In this document: positions 36,243 to 45,448 of the stretch, one piece after another | Layout of the letters: every line of letters begins with the position of its first letter | How positions within the stretch are numbered: position 1 is the first letter of the stretch | Assembly (NCBI RefSeq): GCF_003002025.1 | Contig: NZ_PVZB01000028.1 | Coordinates: 59,360-123,359, forward strand | Direction of reading: 5' to 3' | Source of the DNA: Paraburkholderia sp. BL25I1N1 | GTDB lineage: Bacteria; Pseudomonadota; Gammaproteobacteria; Burkholderiales; Burkholderiaceae | Length of the DNA: 64,000 nt | Made by a program: the position numbers and the translations under genes | Notes under the pieces: model-generated | What the model saw: the letters and a program-made list of their open reading frames with translations, nothing else | Databases searched by the model: none | What the model was told of the DNA's origin: nothing

Positions 36243-36280
36243 GTTTTTGCTTCGGCGTTGCGCGTTCAGGCAAAACAGCA

Positions 36281-36308
36281 AAGGCCCGCCAGTCGGCGGG
36301 CCTTAGCT
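36281..36308 (+). terminator. Terminator after the barstar gene
   Basis: A perfect 10-bp stem (AAGGCCCGCC / GGCGGGCCTT, arms 36281-36290 and 36295-36304) with a 4-nt loop, followed by a weak T-tract. It separates the plus-strand barstar gene from the converging rsmE. Confidence 0.65.
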
Positions 36309-36375
36309 TTTGGTGCGAATGTCGACACCGGCTTGCTGCCCTCAATCGAGACGGCCGGCGTGGCAGGCGAGCGGC

Positions 36376-37116
36376 TTACCAGCCGCCCCAGCCGGCCGCC
36401 AGCGCGGAGAGAACGGCGATGCCGGCCGTTTCGGTACGCATCACGCGCGGCCCGAGGCCGACGGCGGTAAACCCGTGAGCGGCCGCCGCTGCTTCCTCGG
36501 TCGCGGAAAAGCCGCCTTCCGGGCCCACCAGCACAGTCACGCGTCCTTTCGGCGGTTCGGGGGGCAACGCGGAAAAGCTGATGCTGGCGCGCGGTGAGAG
36601 CAGAATGCGCAGGTCGCCTTCTTCAGGCGTGCGGGGCATCGAGCCGAGCCAGGTGGCGATCTCGCGCACCGGCATCACTTCCGGCAGGCGATTGCGCCCG
36701 CACTGCTCACACGACGCCCGGACGATGCCTTGCCAGTGCGCATGGCGCCGCTGCGCGCGATCGCCGGAAAGACGCACGACGCTGCGCGTGGTGGTCAACG
36801 GCACGAAGCTGGACGCACCCAGTTCGACGGCTTTTTCGATCAGCCAGTCCATCTTGTCGCCGCCGGCAATGCCCTGTGCGAGCGTGAGGCGATAGGGCGC
36901 CTCGACCTCGATAGCGCGGAATTCGCGGATCTTCACCACGGCCGAGCGCCGTTCGACTTCGACGAGTTCGGCGCTGTATTCGCCGCCTTCGCCATTGAAA
37001 AGGACGATTGAATCGCCGGGCTGCAGGCGCAGCACGAGCACATGCCGAACGACGTCATCGGGAAGCGGCATGACGTCCTCGGGCTGGAGAGACGTACCGA
37101 CGAAAAAGCGAGGCAT
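36376..37116 (-). CDS. rsmE: 16S rRNA (uracil-1498-N3)-methyltransferase
   Basis: A 246-residue SPOUT-family protein. MPRFFVGTSLQPEDV opens the PUA-like domain, EAPYRLTLAQGIAGGDKMDWLIEKAVELG is the start of the SPOUT domain, and VLVGPEGGFSATEEAAA plus GLGPRVMRTETAGIAVLSAL form the knot that binds SAM. It methylates U1498 of 16S rRNA. A start five codons upstream (37131) is possible; neither has a clear ribosome binding site, and MPRFF is the usual family start. Confidence 0.95.
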   Translation of the reverse strand: MPRFFVGTSLQPEDVMPLPDDVVRHVLVLRLQPGDSIVLFNGEGGEYSAELVEVERRSAVVKIREFRAIEVEAPYRLTLAQGIAGGDKMDWLIEKAVELGASSFVPLTTTRSVVRLSGDRAQRRHAHWQGIVRASCEQCGRNRLPEVMPVREIATWLGSMPRTPEEGDLRILLSPRASISFSALPPEPPKGRVTVLVGPEGGFSATEEAAAAAHGFTAVGLGPRVMRTETAGIAVLSALAAGWGGW

Positions 37117-37135
37117 CAGAAAAATACTCATTGGT

Positions 37136-37549
37136 TCACGAAAGGTGGCGAGCGAGCGCCCAGCGGTAGCCGTCCAGATCTTCGACCTGGGCGAAGCGGT
37201 CGCCCCAGAACTGATCCTGTGGCTCGCTCAGCGACTTTGCGCCGGCGGCCAGCGCCCGCGCATAGATCGCGTCGACATCGTCGACATAGACATAGAACGA
37301 TTGCGGTGCGATTGCGCCCGCGCTTTTGGGTGTTTTCGCCGCCGAGCCGAACGCGCCTTCCGGAGCGAACATCACAATCAACTGGCCTTGATAGGTCATC
37401 TCGACATGCATGACGACACCGTCGTCCTGGACACTGTCACGCACTTCAAAGCCGAACGCCGCTGTGAAGAACGCGGACGCGGCATGTGCGTCGCGCACCG
37501 TCAGATAAGGGGTCAACCAGGGCACACCGGCTGGGCGGGAGGCGGTCAT
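37136..37549 (-). CDS. VOC-family (glyoxalase-like) protein
   Basis: A 137-residue protein of two babbab repeats: VPWLTPYLTVRDAHAASAFFTAAFGF, quoted in part, and APQSFYVYVDDVDAIYARALAAGA. It resembles PhnB/YdfO-type glyoxalase/bleomycin-resistance superfamily members. Metal ligands are not certain and no substrate can be named. GGAGA is 5 nt before the ATG. It lies between speE and rsmE on the same strand. Confidence 0.83.
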   Translation of the reverse strand: MTASRPAGVPWLTPYLTVRDAHAASAFFTAAFGFEVRDSVQDDGVVMHVEMTYQGQLIVMFAPEGAFGSAAKTPKSAGAIAPQSFYVYVDDVDAIYARALAAGAKSLSEPQDQFWGDRFAQVEDLDGYRWALARHLS

Positions 37550-37663
37550 GGGATTCTCCGGATCGATGGGGTTGGCGGGGCACGTGCTGCGAGTCCAGGT
37601 GGACGTTTGCGTATCGTTATGCCGATAGCGCAGTCCGACGGAACCGTGCATTTTGCCCACGCG

Positions 37664-38536
37664 TTAGCTTGCTGGCTTTAAGAATTGACCTAGTTTATCT
37701 CGCAGTGAGCGGGATGCCGAGAACAGTCCGGCGTGGGTGGCCGCGTCGTAGTGCATCAGGGTGTCGATTCCTCGCGCGGCCAGGCGGTCCGTAAGCGTAT
37801 CGACGGTGAGGGCGGCGGGGTCGAGCGTGTCGCTGGCGGTCGCCATCATCCATAGCGAGCCGTATAGCGGCACGAACGTGCTCATGGTGCGGACGACGGC
37901 GAAGGCCGCGCTCAGGTCGTCGAGCAGGCGCGCGACGCGTTCGGCATGAAAATACGGCGAGCCGAGGTGCACGGAGAGTGCTGCAGTCGGGCTCATGACG
38001 CGCTTGAGCCGCTGGTAGAAGGCTCGCGTGTACAGACCGGCGGCGGGTGAATCCGGCGGCGTCAGGTCGAACACGACGAGATCGAATTGCGCCGGAGCGG
38101 CTGCCTCGACGTATTGCGCGGCGTCGCCGATGATCAGTTCGACGCGTGGGTCGTCGAATGCACCGCCGTGCACCTCGGGCAGATGTTCGCGCGTCAGACG
38201 TACGACTTGCGCGTCCAGCTCCGCTACCACGATCCGTCCAATGTCCGGGTGCCTCAGCAATTGCCGCGCGGCACCGCCGTCGCCGCCGCCCAGCACAAGC
38301 GCCGCTTGCGGCGACGGATGCGCCAGCGCGGCCGGATGCACCATGCACTCGTGGTAGATGAACTCGTCGCCGGTGGAGGTCATCGGACGGCCGTCGAGGG
38401 TGAAGAGCCGGCCGAGTTGCGGCGTGTCCCAGACCTCGATCCGCTGATACGGCGAATCGACGCGCACGAGGCGCTTCGCGTGCGGAAATCCGTAGACGGC
38501 GCCGGGATTCGGTCGGAACAGCAAGGGAATGCTCAC
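37664..38536 (-). CDS. speE: Spermidine-synthase-like aminopropyltransferase
   Basis: A 290-residue protein. SPYQRIEVWDTPQLGRLFTLDG and STGDEFIYHECMVHPAALA are the N-terminal beta domain; ALVLGGGDGGAARQLLRH has the decarboxy-SAM site GGGDGG; VVFDLTPPDSPAAGLYTRAFY contains the catalytic Asp. It transfers aminopropyl groups to putrescine or a similar amine; substrate preference is not clear. The GTG at 38536 is chosen since the longer frame starts with TTG and lacks a ribosome binding site. Confidence 0.87.
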   Translation of the reverse strand: MSIPLLFRPNPGAVYGFPHAKRLVRVDSPYQRIEVWDTPQLGRLFTLDGRPMTSTGDEFIYHECMVHPAALAHPSPQAALVLGGGDGGAARQLLRHPDIGRIVVAELDAQVVRLTREHLPEVHGGAFDDPRVELIIGDAAQYVEAAAPAQFDLVVFDLTPPDSPAAGLYTRAFYQRLKRVMSPTAALSVHLGSPYFHAERVARLLDDLSAAFAVVRTMSTFVPLYGSLWMMATASDTLDPAALTVDTLTDRLAARGIDTLMHYDAATHAGLFSASRSLRDKLGQFLKPAS

Positions 38537-38672
38537 GGATGGCGGGCTCCGTCCGGAGCGCGGTGGGTCGAGGTTGAGCAATTGTAATGTCCGACGCGCG
38601 GCGCGGGCTCGGCGGGCGCATCGGGCCGCACAGCCAGACGGCTTTCGGAGCGGGGCGTGGGCAACGTTCTGT

Positions 38673-38678
38673 TAGAAT
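38673..38678 (+). promoter_or_regulatory. Candidate -10 element for tkt
   Basis: TAGAAT about 140 bp before the transketolase ATG. No strong -35 seen. Confidence 0.35.
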
Positions 38679-38815
38679 GTCACGCTTTCAGCCTTGTCCG
38701 TTTGCTCTGCCCGTTTCGCGTCTCCTGGCGCCGCACCGTGCGCCAAAGTGAACCGGCATTCGAGCATTCGGGACTCAAGCGCGCACCGCTTTCTGACTCT
38801 GTCTCCGGACTCGAC

Positions 38816-40837
38816 ATGACGACCCCGTCTCCCGCACCCACTTCCCTGATGGCCAACGCAATCCGCGCGTTGTCCATGGACGCCGTTCAAAAAGCGAATT
38901 CCGGCCACCCCGGCATGCCGATGGGCATGGCAGAAATCGGCGTGGCGCTGTGGTCGCGCCATCTGCGCCACAACCCGAAGAACCCGCAGTGGGCCGATCG
39001 CGACCGTTTCGTGCTGTCGAACGGCCACGGCTCGATGCTGCTGTACTCGCTGCTGCATCTCACCGGCTACGATCTGCCGATCGACGAGCTGAAGAACTTC
39101 CGCCAGATGCATTCGAAGACGCCGGGCCACCCGGAATACGGCATCACGCCGGGCGTCGAGACGACCACCGGCCCGCTCGGCCAGGGTCTGGCGAATGCGG
39201 TCGGCATGGCGCTCGCCGAGTCGCTGCTCGCCACCGAATTCAACAAGCCTGACGCGAAGATTGTCGACCACCACACGTACGTGTTCGTCGGCGACGGCTG
39301 CCTGATGGAAGGCATCTCGCACGAAGCCTGCTCGCTGGCGGGCGTGCTGAAGCTGAACAAGCTGATCGCGTTCTACGACGACAACGGCATCTCGATCGAC
39401 GGCGAGGTGGTGCACTGGTTCCACGACGACACGCCCAAGCGCTTCGAAGCGTACGGCTGGAACGTGATCCCGAACGTGGTCGGCCACGACGTCGAAGCCG
39501 TCGACGCGGCCATCAAGCAAGCCAAGCAATCCGACAAGCCCACGCTGATCTGCTGCAAGACGGTGATCGGCGAAGGCTCGCCGAACAAGGCCGGCAGCCA
39601 CGATTCGCACGGCGCGGCGCTGGGCGACAAGGAAGTCGCGGCCACGCGCGAAAAGATCGGCTGGAAGTGGGAACCGTTCGTGATCCCGCAAGAAGTCTAT
39701 GCAGCGTGGGACGCGAAAGAAGCCGGCGCGCGCAACGAGTCCGATTGGGACAAGGCGTTTGCCGCGTACGCAGCCAAATATCCGCAGGAAGCCGCGGAAT
39801 TCAAGCGTCGCGACGCGAAGCAACTGCCCGCCGACTGGAAAGAAAAGGCCAAGGCGATCATCGCCGGCGCGAACGAACGCGCGGAAACCATCGCGACGCG
39901 CAAGGCTTCGCAGCAGGCTATCGAAGCTTTGTCGGCCGTGCTGCCGGAACTGCTCGGCGGCTCCGCCGACCTGACCGGTTCGAACCTGACCAACTGGAAG
40001 GCCGCCAAGCCGGTGCGTGTGAACGCCGAAGGTCAGGCTGCCGGCAACTACGTCAACTACGGCGTGCGCGAATTCGGCATGAGCGCCGCCATCAACGGCA
40101 TCGCGCTGCACGGCGGCTTCAAGGCGTTCGGCGGCACGTTCCTGACGTTCTCGGATTACAGCCGCAACGCGCTGCGCGTCGCCGCGCTGATGAAAGCGCC
40201 GTCGATCTTCGTGTTCACGCACGACTCGATCGGCCTCGGCGAAGACGGCCCGACTCACCAGTCGGTCGAACACGTTGCCAGCCTGCGTCTGATTCCGCAC
40301 CTGCAAGTGTGGCGTCCGGCTGATACCGTTGAGACTGCGGTAGCCTGGACCCACGCGGTCGAACACCACGGCCCGTCGTGCCTGATCTTCAGTCGTCAGA
40401 ATCTGCTGTTCTCGGAGCGCACGGACGCGCAGATCGCCAACATCGAGAAGGGCGGTTACGTGCTGCGCGACTGGAACGACGAAATCGTCGCACGCAAGGT
40501 CATCCTGATCGCCACCGGTTCGGAAGTCGAACTGGCACTGAACGCAGTCGAGCCGCTGGCGCGCGAAGGCATCGCGGCGCGCGTCGTGTCCATGCCGTCG
40601 ACCACCGTGTTCGACAAGCAGGACGCCGAGTACCGTGAACGCGTGCTGCCGCATGGCGTGCGCCGCGTCGCGATCGAAGCGGGCGTCACGGATTTCTGGC
40701 GCAAGTACGTGGGTCTGGAAGGCGGCGTGGTCGGCATCGACACGTTCGGCGAATCGGCCCCGGCTGGCGTGCTGTTCAAGCATTTCGGCTTCACCGTCGA
40801 GCACGTGGTAGAGACGGCAAAAGCCGCCCTCGGCTGA
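38816..40837 (+). CDS. tkt: Transketolase
   Basis: A 673-residue thiamine-diphosphate enzyme that moves two-carbon units between sugar phosphates of the pentose phosphate pathway and Calvin cycle. The N-terminal TPP domain has ANSGHPGMPMGMAEIGVALW, HGSMLLYSLLHLTGY, TGPLGQGLANAVGMALAE and VFVGDGCLMEGISHEA (GDG motif). The central domain has FVFTHDSIGLGEDGPTHQSVEH, quoted in part, with active-site His residues. The full-length family size is about 665. It precedes gap, a common order in beta-proteobacteria. Confidence 0.97.
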   Translation: MTTPSPAPTSLMANAIRALSMDAVQKANSGHPGMPMGMAEIGVALWSRHLRHNPKNPQWADRDRFVLSNGHGSMLLYSLLHLTGYDLPIDELKNFRQMHSKTPGHPEYGITPGVETTTGPLGQGLANAVGMALAESLLATEFNKPDAKIVDHHTYVFVGDGCLMEGISHEACSLAGVLKLNKLIAFYDDNGISIDGEVVHWFHDDTPKRFEAYGWNVIPNVVGHDVEAVDAAIKQAKQSDKPTLICCKTVIGEGSPNKAGSHDSHGAALGDKEVAATREKIGWKWEPFVIPQEVYAAWDAKEAGARNESDWDKAFAAYAAKYPQEAAEFKRRDAKQLPADWKEKAKAIIAGANERAETIATRKASQQAIEALSAVLPELLGGSADLTGSNLTNWKAAKPVRVNAEGQAAGNYVNYGVREFGMSAAINGIALHGGFKAFGGTFLTFSDYSRNALRVAALMKAPSIFVFTHDSIGLGEDGPTHQSVEHVASLRLIPHLQVWRPADTVETAVAWTHAVEHHGPSCLIFSRQNLLFSERTDAQIANIEKGGYVLRDWNDEIVARKVILIATGSEVELALNAVEPLAREGIAARVVSMPSTTVFDKQDAEYRERVLPHGVRRVAIEAGVTDFWRKYVGLEGGVVGIDTFGESAPAGVLFKHFGFTVEHVVETAKAALG

Positions 40838-40848
40838 TCCTGAACAAG

Positions 40849-40880
40849 CGTTGCCGCGTGCGTGCGAGCGCGCGGCAACG
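40849..40880 (+). other. 10-bp hairpin between tkt and gap
   Basis: A perfect inverted repeat (CGTTGCCGCG / CGCGGCAACG, arms 40849-40858 and 40871-40880) with a 12-nt loop. There is no T-run; it might be an mRNA processing or protective element. Confidence 0.5.
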
Positions 40881-40933
40881 CAGTCAGTCAGACGAAACCT
40901 GGACGTATTTTTTCAGCCCTCAGGAGATAGACC

Positions 40934-41944
40934 ATGACGATTCGCGTCGCAATCAACGGCTACGGCCGGATCGGCCGCAACACGCTGCGCGCCTTCTATG
41001 AAAACGGCAAGAAGCACGATATCGAAATCGTCGCCATCAACGATCTCGGCGATGCCAAGACCAACGCTCACCTGACGCAATACGACACGGCGCACGGCAA
41101 GTTCCCGGGCGAAGTGTCGGTGGACGGCGACTACCTGGTTGTCAACGGCGACAAGATCCGCGTGCTGGCCAACCGCAACCCGGCCGAACTGCCGTGGGGC
41201 GAGCTGAATGTCGACGTCGTGATGGAATGCACGGGCTTTTTCACGACCAAGGAAAAGGCGAGCGCGCACATCAAGGGCGGCGCGAAGAAGGTGATCATTT
41301 CGGCACCGGGCGGTAAAGACGTTGACGCCACGATCGTCTACGGCGTGAACCACAACGTGCTGAAGGCCTCGGACACGGTGATCTCGAACGCATCGTGCAC
41401 GACGAACTGCCTGGCGCCGCTCGTCAAACCGCTGAACGACAAGATCGGCCTGGTGAACGGTCTGATGACCACGATCCACGCGTACACGAACGACCAGGTT
41501 CTGACGGACGTGTACCACGAAGACCTGCGCCGCGCTCGCTCGGCCACGCACAGCCAGATCCCGACCAAGACCGGCGCGGCTTCGGCGGTCGGCCTGGTGT
41601 TGCCGGAACTGAACGGCAAGCTGGACGGCTACGCGATTCGTGTTCCGACGATCAACGTGTCGGTGGTCGACCTGTCGTTTATCGCTGCGCGCGACACGAC
41701 GGTCGAAGAAGTCAACGCGATCATGAAGGAAGCGTCGGAAGGCTCGCTGAAGGGCATCCTCGGTTACAACGAGGCACCGTTGGTGTCGATCGACTTCAAC
41801 CACAACCCGGCTTCGTCGACGTTCGACGCGACGCTGACCAAGGTGTCGGGCCGTCTGGTGAAGGTGTCGAGCTGGTACGACAACGAGTGGGGCTTCTCGA
41901 ACCGCATGCTGGACACGGCTGTGGCGCTGGCCAACGCGAAGTAA
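40934..41944 (+). CDS. gap: Glyceraldehyde-3-phosphate dehydrogenase
   Basis: A 336-residue enzyme. RVAINGYGRIGRNTLRAF is the NAD-binding start, Asp in NDLGDAKTNAHLTQYD favours NAD, and SNASCTTNCLAPL contains the catalytic Cys155. AYTNDQVLTD and SWYDNEWGFSNRM are family signatures. It oxidises glyceraldehyde 3-phosphate to 1,3-bisphosphoglycerate. GGAGA is 9 nt before the ATG. Confidence 0.98.
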   Translation: MTIRVAINGYGRIGRNTLRAFYENGKKHDIEIVAINDLGDAKTNAHLTQYDTAHGKFPGEVSVDGDYLVVNGDKIRVLANRNPAELPWGELNVDVVMECTGFFTTKEKASAHIKGGAKKVIISAPGGKDVDATIVYGVNHNVLKASDTVISNASCTTNCLAPLVKPLNDKIGLVNGLMTTIHAYTNDQVLTDVYHEDLRRARSATHSQIPTKTGAASAVGLVLPELNGKLDGYAIRVPTINVSVVDLSFIAARDTTVEEVNAIMKEASEGSLKGILGYNEAPLVSIDFNHNPASSTFDATLTKVSGRLVKVSSWYDNEWGFSNRMLDTAVALANAK

Positions 41945-42014
41945 CCGACTGCGCCTTGCGCGCATTGCGCCCGCAATGCCGGCTTCGTGCCGGCGGTGGC
42001 TGGGCAAAGAAAAA

Positions 42015-42038
42015 CCGCTCTTCGGAGCGGTTTTTTTT
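42015..42038 (+). terminator. Rho-independent terminator after gap (probably bidirectional)
   Basis: A 6-bp CCGCTC/GAGCGG stem with a TTCG tetraloop (42015-42030), eight T residues after it, and an A-run before it. It separates gap from the converging regulator gene. Confidence 0.92.
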
Positions 42039-42049
42039 CGCCTATGCCT

Positions 42050-42754
42050 CTATGCCCGCGGTTGCGTCTGCGGCGTCGGGAAATAGACCCCGGCGCGCTG
42101 CGCGGCGTTCGAGATATGCGTCTCGATGGCTTTGCCGGCCGCGGCGGAATCGCGCGCCTTGAGCGCGTCCAGAATCACGCGATGCTCGTTGTAAGTGGAC
42201 AGCACCAATTCGCGCCGGTAGAACGGCATGCGCTGGCTTTCCTTCATGATTTCCGCGCTGCTGCTCAGAATCGATTCGATCGCCGCGTTGCCGGCAATGT
42301 TGACGATGCGCATGTGGAAGTCGTAGTCGAGGCGGGCGGCTTCGTCGAGTTCGTCGCAGGCGAGCGCTGTTTGCATGGCGGTGATGTTGTCTTCGAGCCA
42401 GGCGAGGTCGGAATCGCTGACCGCCAGCGCCGCCATGCGCGCGATAAAGCCTTCCAGCGCGAAGCGCATCTGATAAGTGTCCGGCAGCGACGACTGCTCC
42501 GCGAAGCGCCACGCATGCGCGGCCGACGCCTGCGCGCTTTCCACGTAGACGCCCTTGCCGGGTCGAATCACCAGCAGGCCGAGCGCTTCGAGTGTCGAAA
42601 GCGCTTCGCGCAGCGACGCGCGGCTGATCGAGAGTTCTTCGGAAAGTTGACGCTGCGCTGGCAGCAAACTGCCCACCGGATAGACGCCCGCTTCGATCCG
42701 TTCGCGGATGGTCGCGATGGCGGCATCGGTAACGGTATGCGGGACGTTTTTCAT
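42050..42754 (-). CDS. GntR-family (FadR/FCD type) transcriptional regulator
   Basis: A 234-residue repressor-type protein. The N-terminal winged helix has LLPAQRQLSEELSISRASLREALSTLEALGLL, quoted in part, the standard FadR-subfamily pattern. The C-terminal FCD domain has RFALEGFIARMAAL, LDYDFHMRIVNIAGN and NEHRVILDALKARD, where Asp/His residues often bind metal and ligand. It faces dctA across about 230 bp, with two likely operators between. It probably controls the dctA-alc-allA genes and itself. Confidence 0.9.
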   Translation of the reverse strand: MKNVPHTVTDAAIATIRERIEAGVYPVGSLLPAQRQLSEELSISRASLREALSTLEALGLLVIRPGKGVYVESAQASAAHAWRFAEQSSLPDTYQMRFALEGFIARMAALAVSDSDLAWLEDNITAMQTALACDELDEAARLDYDFHMRIVNIAGNAAIESILSSSAEIMKESQRMPFYRRELVLSTYNEHRVILDALKARDSAAAGKAIETHISNAAQRAGVYFPTPQTQPRA

Positions 42755-42775
42755 CGTTAGCTCACTGTGGAAGCG

Positions 42776-42786
42776 CGGTCTGACCA
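42776..42786. promoter_or_regulatory. Candidate FadR-type operator near the regulator start
   Basis: CGGTCTGACCA is close to the TGGTCNGACCA consensus of FCD-type GntR regulators. It lies 22 bp upstream of the regulator ATG, suiting autoregulation. Confidence 0.5.
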
Positions 42787-42893
42787 GCATTGTAATGCGT
42801 GGTCTGAACGTTCGTGCGGCTCGCTACGCGCCGGCGCTGATCCGACCCAAAACCGCCATGAAAAACAGCGGGTAAACACCGTTTTATGAATCC

Positions 42894-42922
42894 TTGACGT
42901 CAGTATATCGGCTTCCTACTAT
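42894..42922 (+). promoter_or_regulatory. Sigma70 promoter of dctA
   Basis: TTGACG (42894-42899), a 17-bp spacer and TACTAT (42917-42922). Transcription would start near 42929, about 55 nt before the GTG start. Confidence 0.7.
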
Positions 42923-42935
42923 TCGAGATAACAGC

Positions 42936-42950
42936 ACTGGTCGGACCAGT
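42936..42950. promoter_or_regulatory. FadR/GntR-type operator downstream of the dctA promoter
   Basis: ACTGGTC-G-GACCAGT is a perfect 7-bp dyad around one base and holds the FCD-regulator core TGGTCNGACCA. It starts about 7 bp past the predicted transcription start, a position suited to repression by the adjacent regulator. Confidence 0.7.
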
Positions 42951-42984
42951 CTGAACAGATGTGAATCGCAACCAGGAGGAAGCC

Positions 42985-44310
42985 GTGTTGAAATTTTTCA
43001 ATTCGCTGTTTGGGCGGGTCGTCATTGCGCTAGTTGCGGGCATCGTAGTCGGCGCCGTTTTTCCGCATTTCGCTCAATCGCTGCGCCCGCTCGGCGACGG
43101 CTTTCTCAAGCTGATCAAGATGGTGATCGGGCCCATTGTCTTTTGTGTCGTGGTCAGCGGCATGGCGCATGCCGGCGACTTGCGCAAGGTGGGGCGCGTC
43201 GGCCTCAAGGCCGTGATCTACTTCGAGGTGATGACGACGATCGCGCTCGTGATCGGCGCGATCCTGGCGTATGTCACGCGTCCGGGCGTCGGCATGAACA
43301 TCGATCTGCACTCGCTGGATCCGGCCTCGCTCTCGACCTACACCGAGCACGCGAAGAGCCTCAAGGACACGGCCGGCTTTCTGCTGAAGATCATCCCCGA
43401 CACGGCGATCAACGCGTTCGCCACCGGCGACATTCTGCAGATCCTCGTGTTTTCGGTGCTGTTCGGCTCGGCGCTGTCGCTGCTCGGCAGTAAGGCGCAG
43501 CGTGTGAGCAGCCTCATCGACGAGCTGTCGCAAGTGTTTTTCCGCGTGATGGGCTTCATCATCAAGCTGGCGCCGCTCGGCGTGCTCGGAGCAATCGCGT
43601 TCACCACCGGCACATATGGCGTCGAGTCGCTCAAGCAGCTCGGCATGCTGGTGCTCGTGTTCTATGTGAGCTGTTTCGTGTTCGTCGCCGTCGTGCTGGG
43701 CGTCGTCATGCGACTCGCGGGCTTCAGCATTTTCAAGCTGATTCGCTACCTGCGCGAAGAACTGTCGATCGTGCTCGGCACCGCCTCGTCGGACGCCGTG
43801 CTGCCGCAGATCATGCGCAAGCTCGAATGGATGGGCGTGAAGGATTCGACCGTCGGTCTCGTCATTCCGACTGGCTACTCGTTCAATCTCGACGGGTTTT
43901 CCATCTATCTCACGCTCGCGGTTATCTTCATCGCGCAGGCCACCAACACGCCGTTGTCGGTGCATGACCTGATCGTGGTGGTGCTGGTGTCGCTGGTGAC
44001 GTCAAAGGGCGCGCACGGCATTCCCGGCTCGGCGATCGTGATTCTGGCCGCCACGTTGTCCGCGATTCCGGCGATCCCGGTGCTCGGCCTCGTGCTGATC
44101 CTGCCGGTCGACTGGTTCGTCGGCATTGCCCGCGCGCTGACCAATCTGATCGGCAACTGCGTGGCGACGGTGGTGGTCGCCGTGTGGGAAAACGATATCG
44201 ACCGGGCGCGCGCGCATCGCGTGTTGAATCGCGATGCGGCGTTGCGTTACGTGCCGGCCGGTGAAGGTGCCGAACCCGCTGCCGCCGGCGAGCACGCTCC
44301 GGCGGTCTGA
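42985..44310 (+). CDS. dctA: DctA-type dicarboxylate:cation symporter
   Basis: A 441-residue inner-membrane transporter of the DAACS family. Motifs are FLKLIKMVIGPIVFCVVVSGMA, quoted in part, the substrate/ion signature SSDAVLPQIMRKLE with LVIPTGYSFNLDG, and SKGAHGIPGSAIVILAATL. DctA imports succinate, malate and fumarate. Here it lies with ureide genes, so the natural substrate may instead be an intermediate or nitrogen source of that pathway (inference). AGGAGG at 42974-42979 places the start at the GTG 42985. Confidence 0.92.
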   Translation: MLKFFNSLFGRVVIALVAGIVVGAVFPHFAQSLRPLGDGFLKLIKMVIGPIVFCVVVSGMAHAGDLRKVGRVGLKAVIYFEVMTTIALVIGAILAYVTRPGVGMNIDLHSLDPASLSTYTEHAKSLKDTAGFLLKIIPDTAINAFATGDILQILVFSVLFGSALSLLGSKAQRVSSLIDELSQVFFRVMGFIIKLAPLGVLGAIAFTTGTYGVESLKQLGMLVLVFYVSCFVFVAVVLGVVMRLAGFSIFKLIRYLREELSIVLGTASSDAVLPQIMRKLEWMGVKDSTVGLVIPTGYSFNLDGFSIYLTLAVIFIAQATNTPLSVHDLIVVVLVSLVTSKGAHGIPGSAIVILAATLSAIPAIPVLGLVLILPVDWFVGIARALTNLIGNCVATVVVAVWENDIDRARAHRVLNRDAALRYVPAGEGAEPAAAGEHAPAV

Positions 44311-44426
44311 ACCTGAGAAACCTCATTGGAAACCGCGCGCCATTGCAGCGCGCTCCCAGCGCCGGCAGATCTGAAGAATGCCGGCTCTCCTTCACTTTTT
44401 CGCTGCCTGACCGAGACTAGACGACC

Positions 44427-45437
44427 ATGGCTAATCCGATCCTCGACCCCAACGCTCCCGCCTTCGCCCGTCGCTATATGAACCTCGCCGACCCGCGTCT
44501 AGGCGCGAAGGCGCTCTTCGCCAGCGACGAATTCTTCGCGCCGAAGGAACGCATGCTGGAGCCGCAGCCGGCGGTGTTCATCCCCGGCAAATACGACGAT
44601 CACGGCAAATGGATGGACGGCTGGGAAACCCGCCGCAAGCGCACTACCGGCCACGACTACTGCGTGATCCGCCTCGCCCACCCGGGCGTCGTGCATGGCG
44701 TGGATCTGGACACGAGCCACTTCACCGGCAACTTCCCGCCGGCGGCGTCGATCGACGCCTGCTACGCGGACGGCGACGTGCCGGCCGATAACGCCGACTG
44801 GCAAACCCTCGTGCCGGCCACCACGCTGCAGGGCAATCAGCACCACTACGTCGACGTGAACGACGCGCGCGCCTTCACCCATCTGCGTGTGAATCTGTAT
44901 CCGGATGGCGGCCTCGCGCGCCTGCGCGTGTACGGCCAGCCCAAGCGCGATTGGGAGCGCGTGGAGCGCGGCACGCTGCTGGATCTCGCGGCGATCGAGA
45001 ACGGCGCGTACCTGGTCGCGGCGAACAACCAGCACTTCGGGCCGGCCTCGCAGATGCTGATGCCGGGTCGCGGCGTCAACATGGGCGACGGCTGGGAAAC
45101 GCGGCGCCGTCGCGAGCCGGGCAACGACTGGGCGATTGTCGCGTTGGCGCGGCCCGGCGTGATCCGCAAGATCGAAGTGGATACGGCGCACTTCAAGGGC
45201 AACTTCCCGGACCGTTGCTCGCTGCAAGCCGCGTCGGTGACGGGCGGCACGGACGATTCGCTCGTCACGCAGGCAATGTTCTGGCCGGTACTGCTCGACG
45301 AACAGAAGCTGCAGATGGACCACGTCCACACCTTCGCGGACAACCTCGCGTCGCTGGGCCCGGTCACGCACGTTCGTTTCAATATCTTTCCTGACGGCGG
45401 CGTGTCGCGCCTGCGCCTGTGGGGCGAAATCGCATAG
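44427..45437 (+). CDS. alc: Allantoicase
   Basis: A 336-residue protein of two repeated jelly-roll domains. The repeats are clear: DGWETRRKRTTGHDYCVIRLA / DGWETRRRREPGNDWAIVALA and DLDTSHFTGNFP / EVDTAHFKGNFP. It hydrolyses allantoate to ureidoglycolate and urea in purine degradation. It lies 116 bp after dctA; a 7-bp hairpin at 44361-44385 is in the gap. The ureidoglycolate lyase gene follows after 11 bp. Confidence 0.96.
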   Translation: MANPILDPNAPAFARRYMNLADPRLGAKALFASDEFFAPKERMLEPQPAVFIPGKYDDHGKWMDGWETRRKRTTGHDYCVIRLAHPGVVHGVDLDTSHFTGNFPPAASIDACYADGDVPADNADWQTLVPATTLQGNQHHYVDVNDARAFTHLRVNLYPDGGLARLRVYGQPKRDWERVERGTLLDLAAIENGAYLVAANNQHFGPASQMLMPGRGVNMGDGWETRRRREPGNDWAIVALARPGVIRKIEVDTAHFKGNFPDRCSLQAASVTGGTDDSLVTQAMFWPVLLDEQKLQMDHVHTFADNLASLGPVTHVRFNIFPDGGVSRLRLWGEIA

Positions 45438-45448
45438 CGGAGTCGTTG

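Noticed and set aside
38672..40804. 710-codon frame opposite tkt
   Set aside because: Antisense shadow of transketolase; composition typical of high-GC antisense frames.
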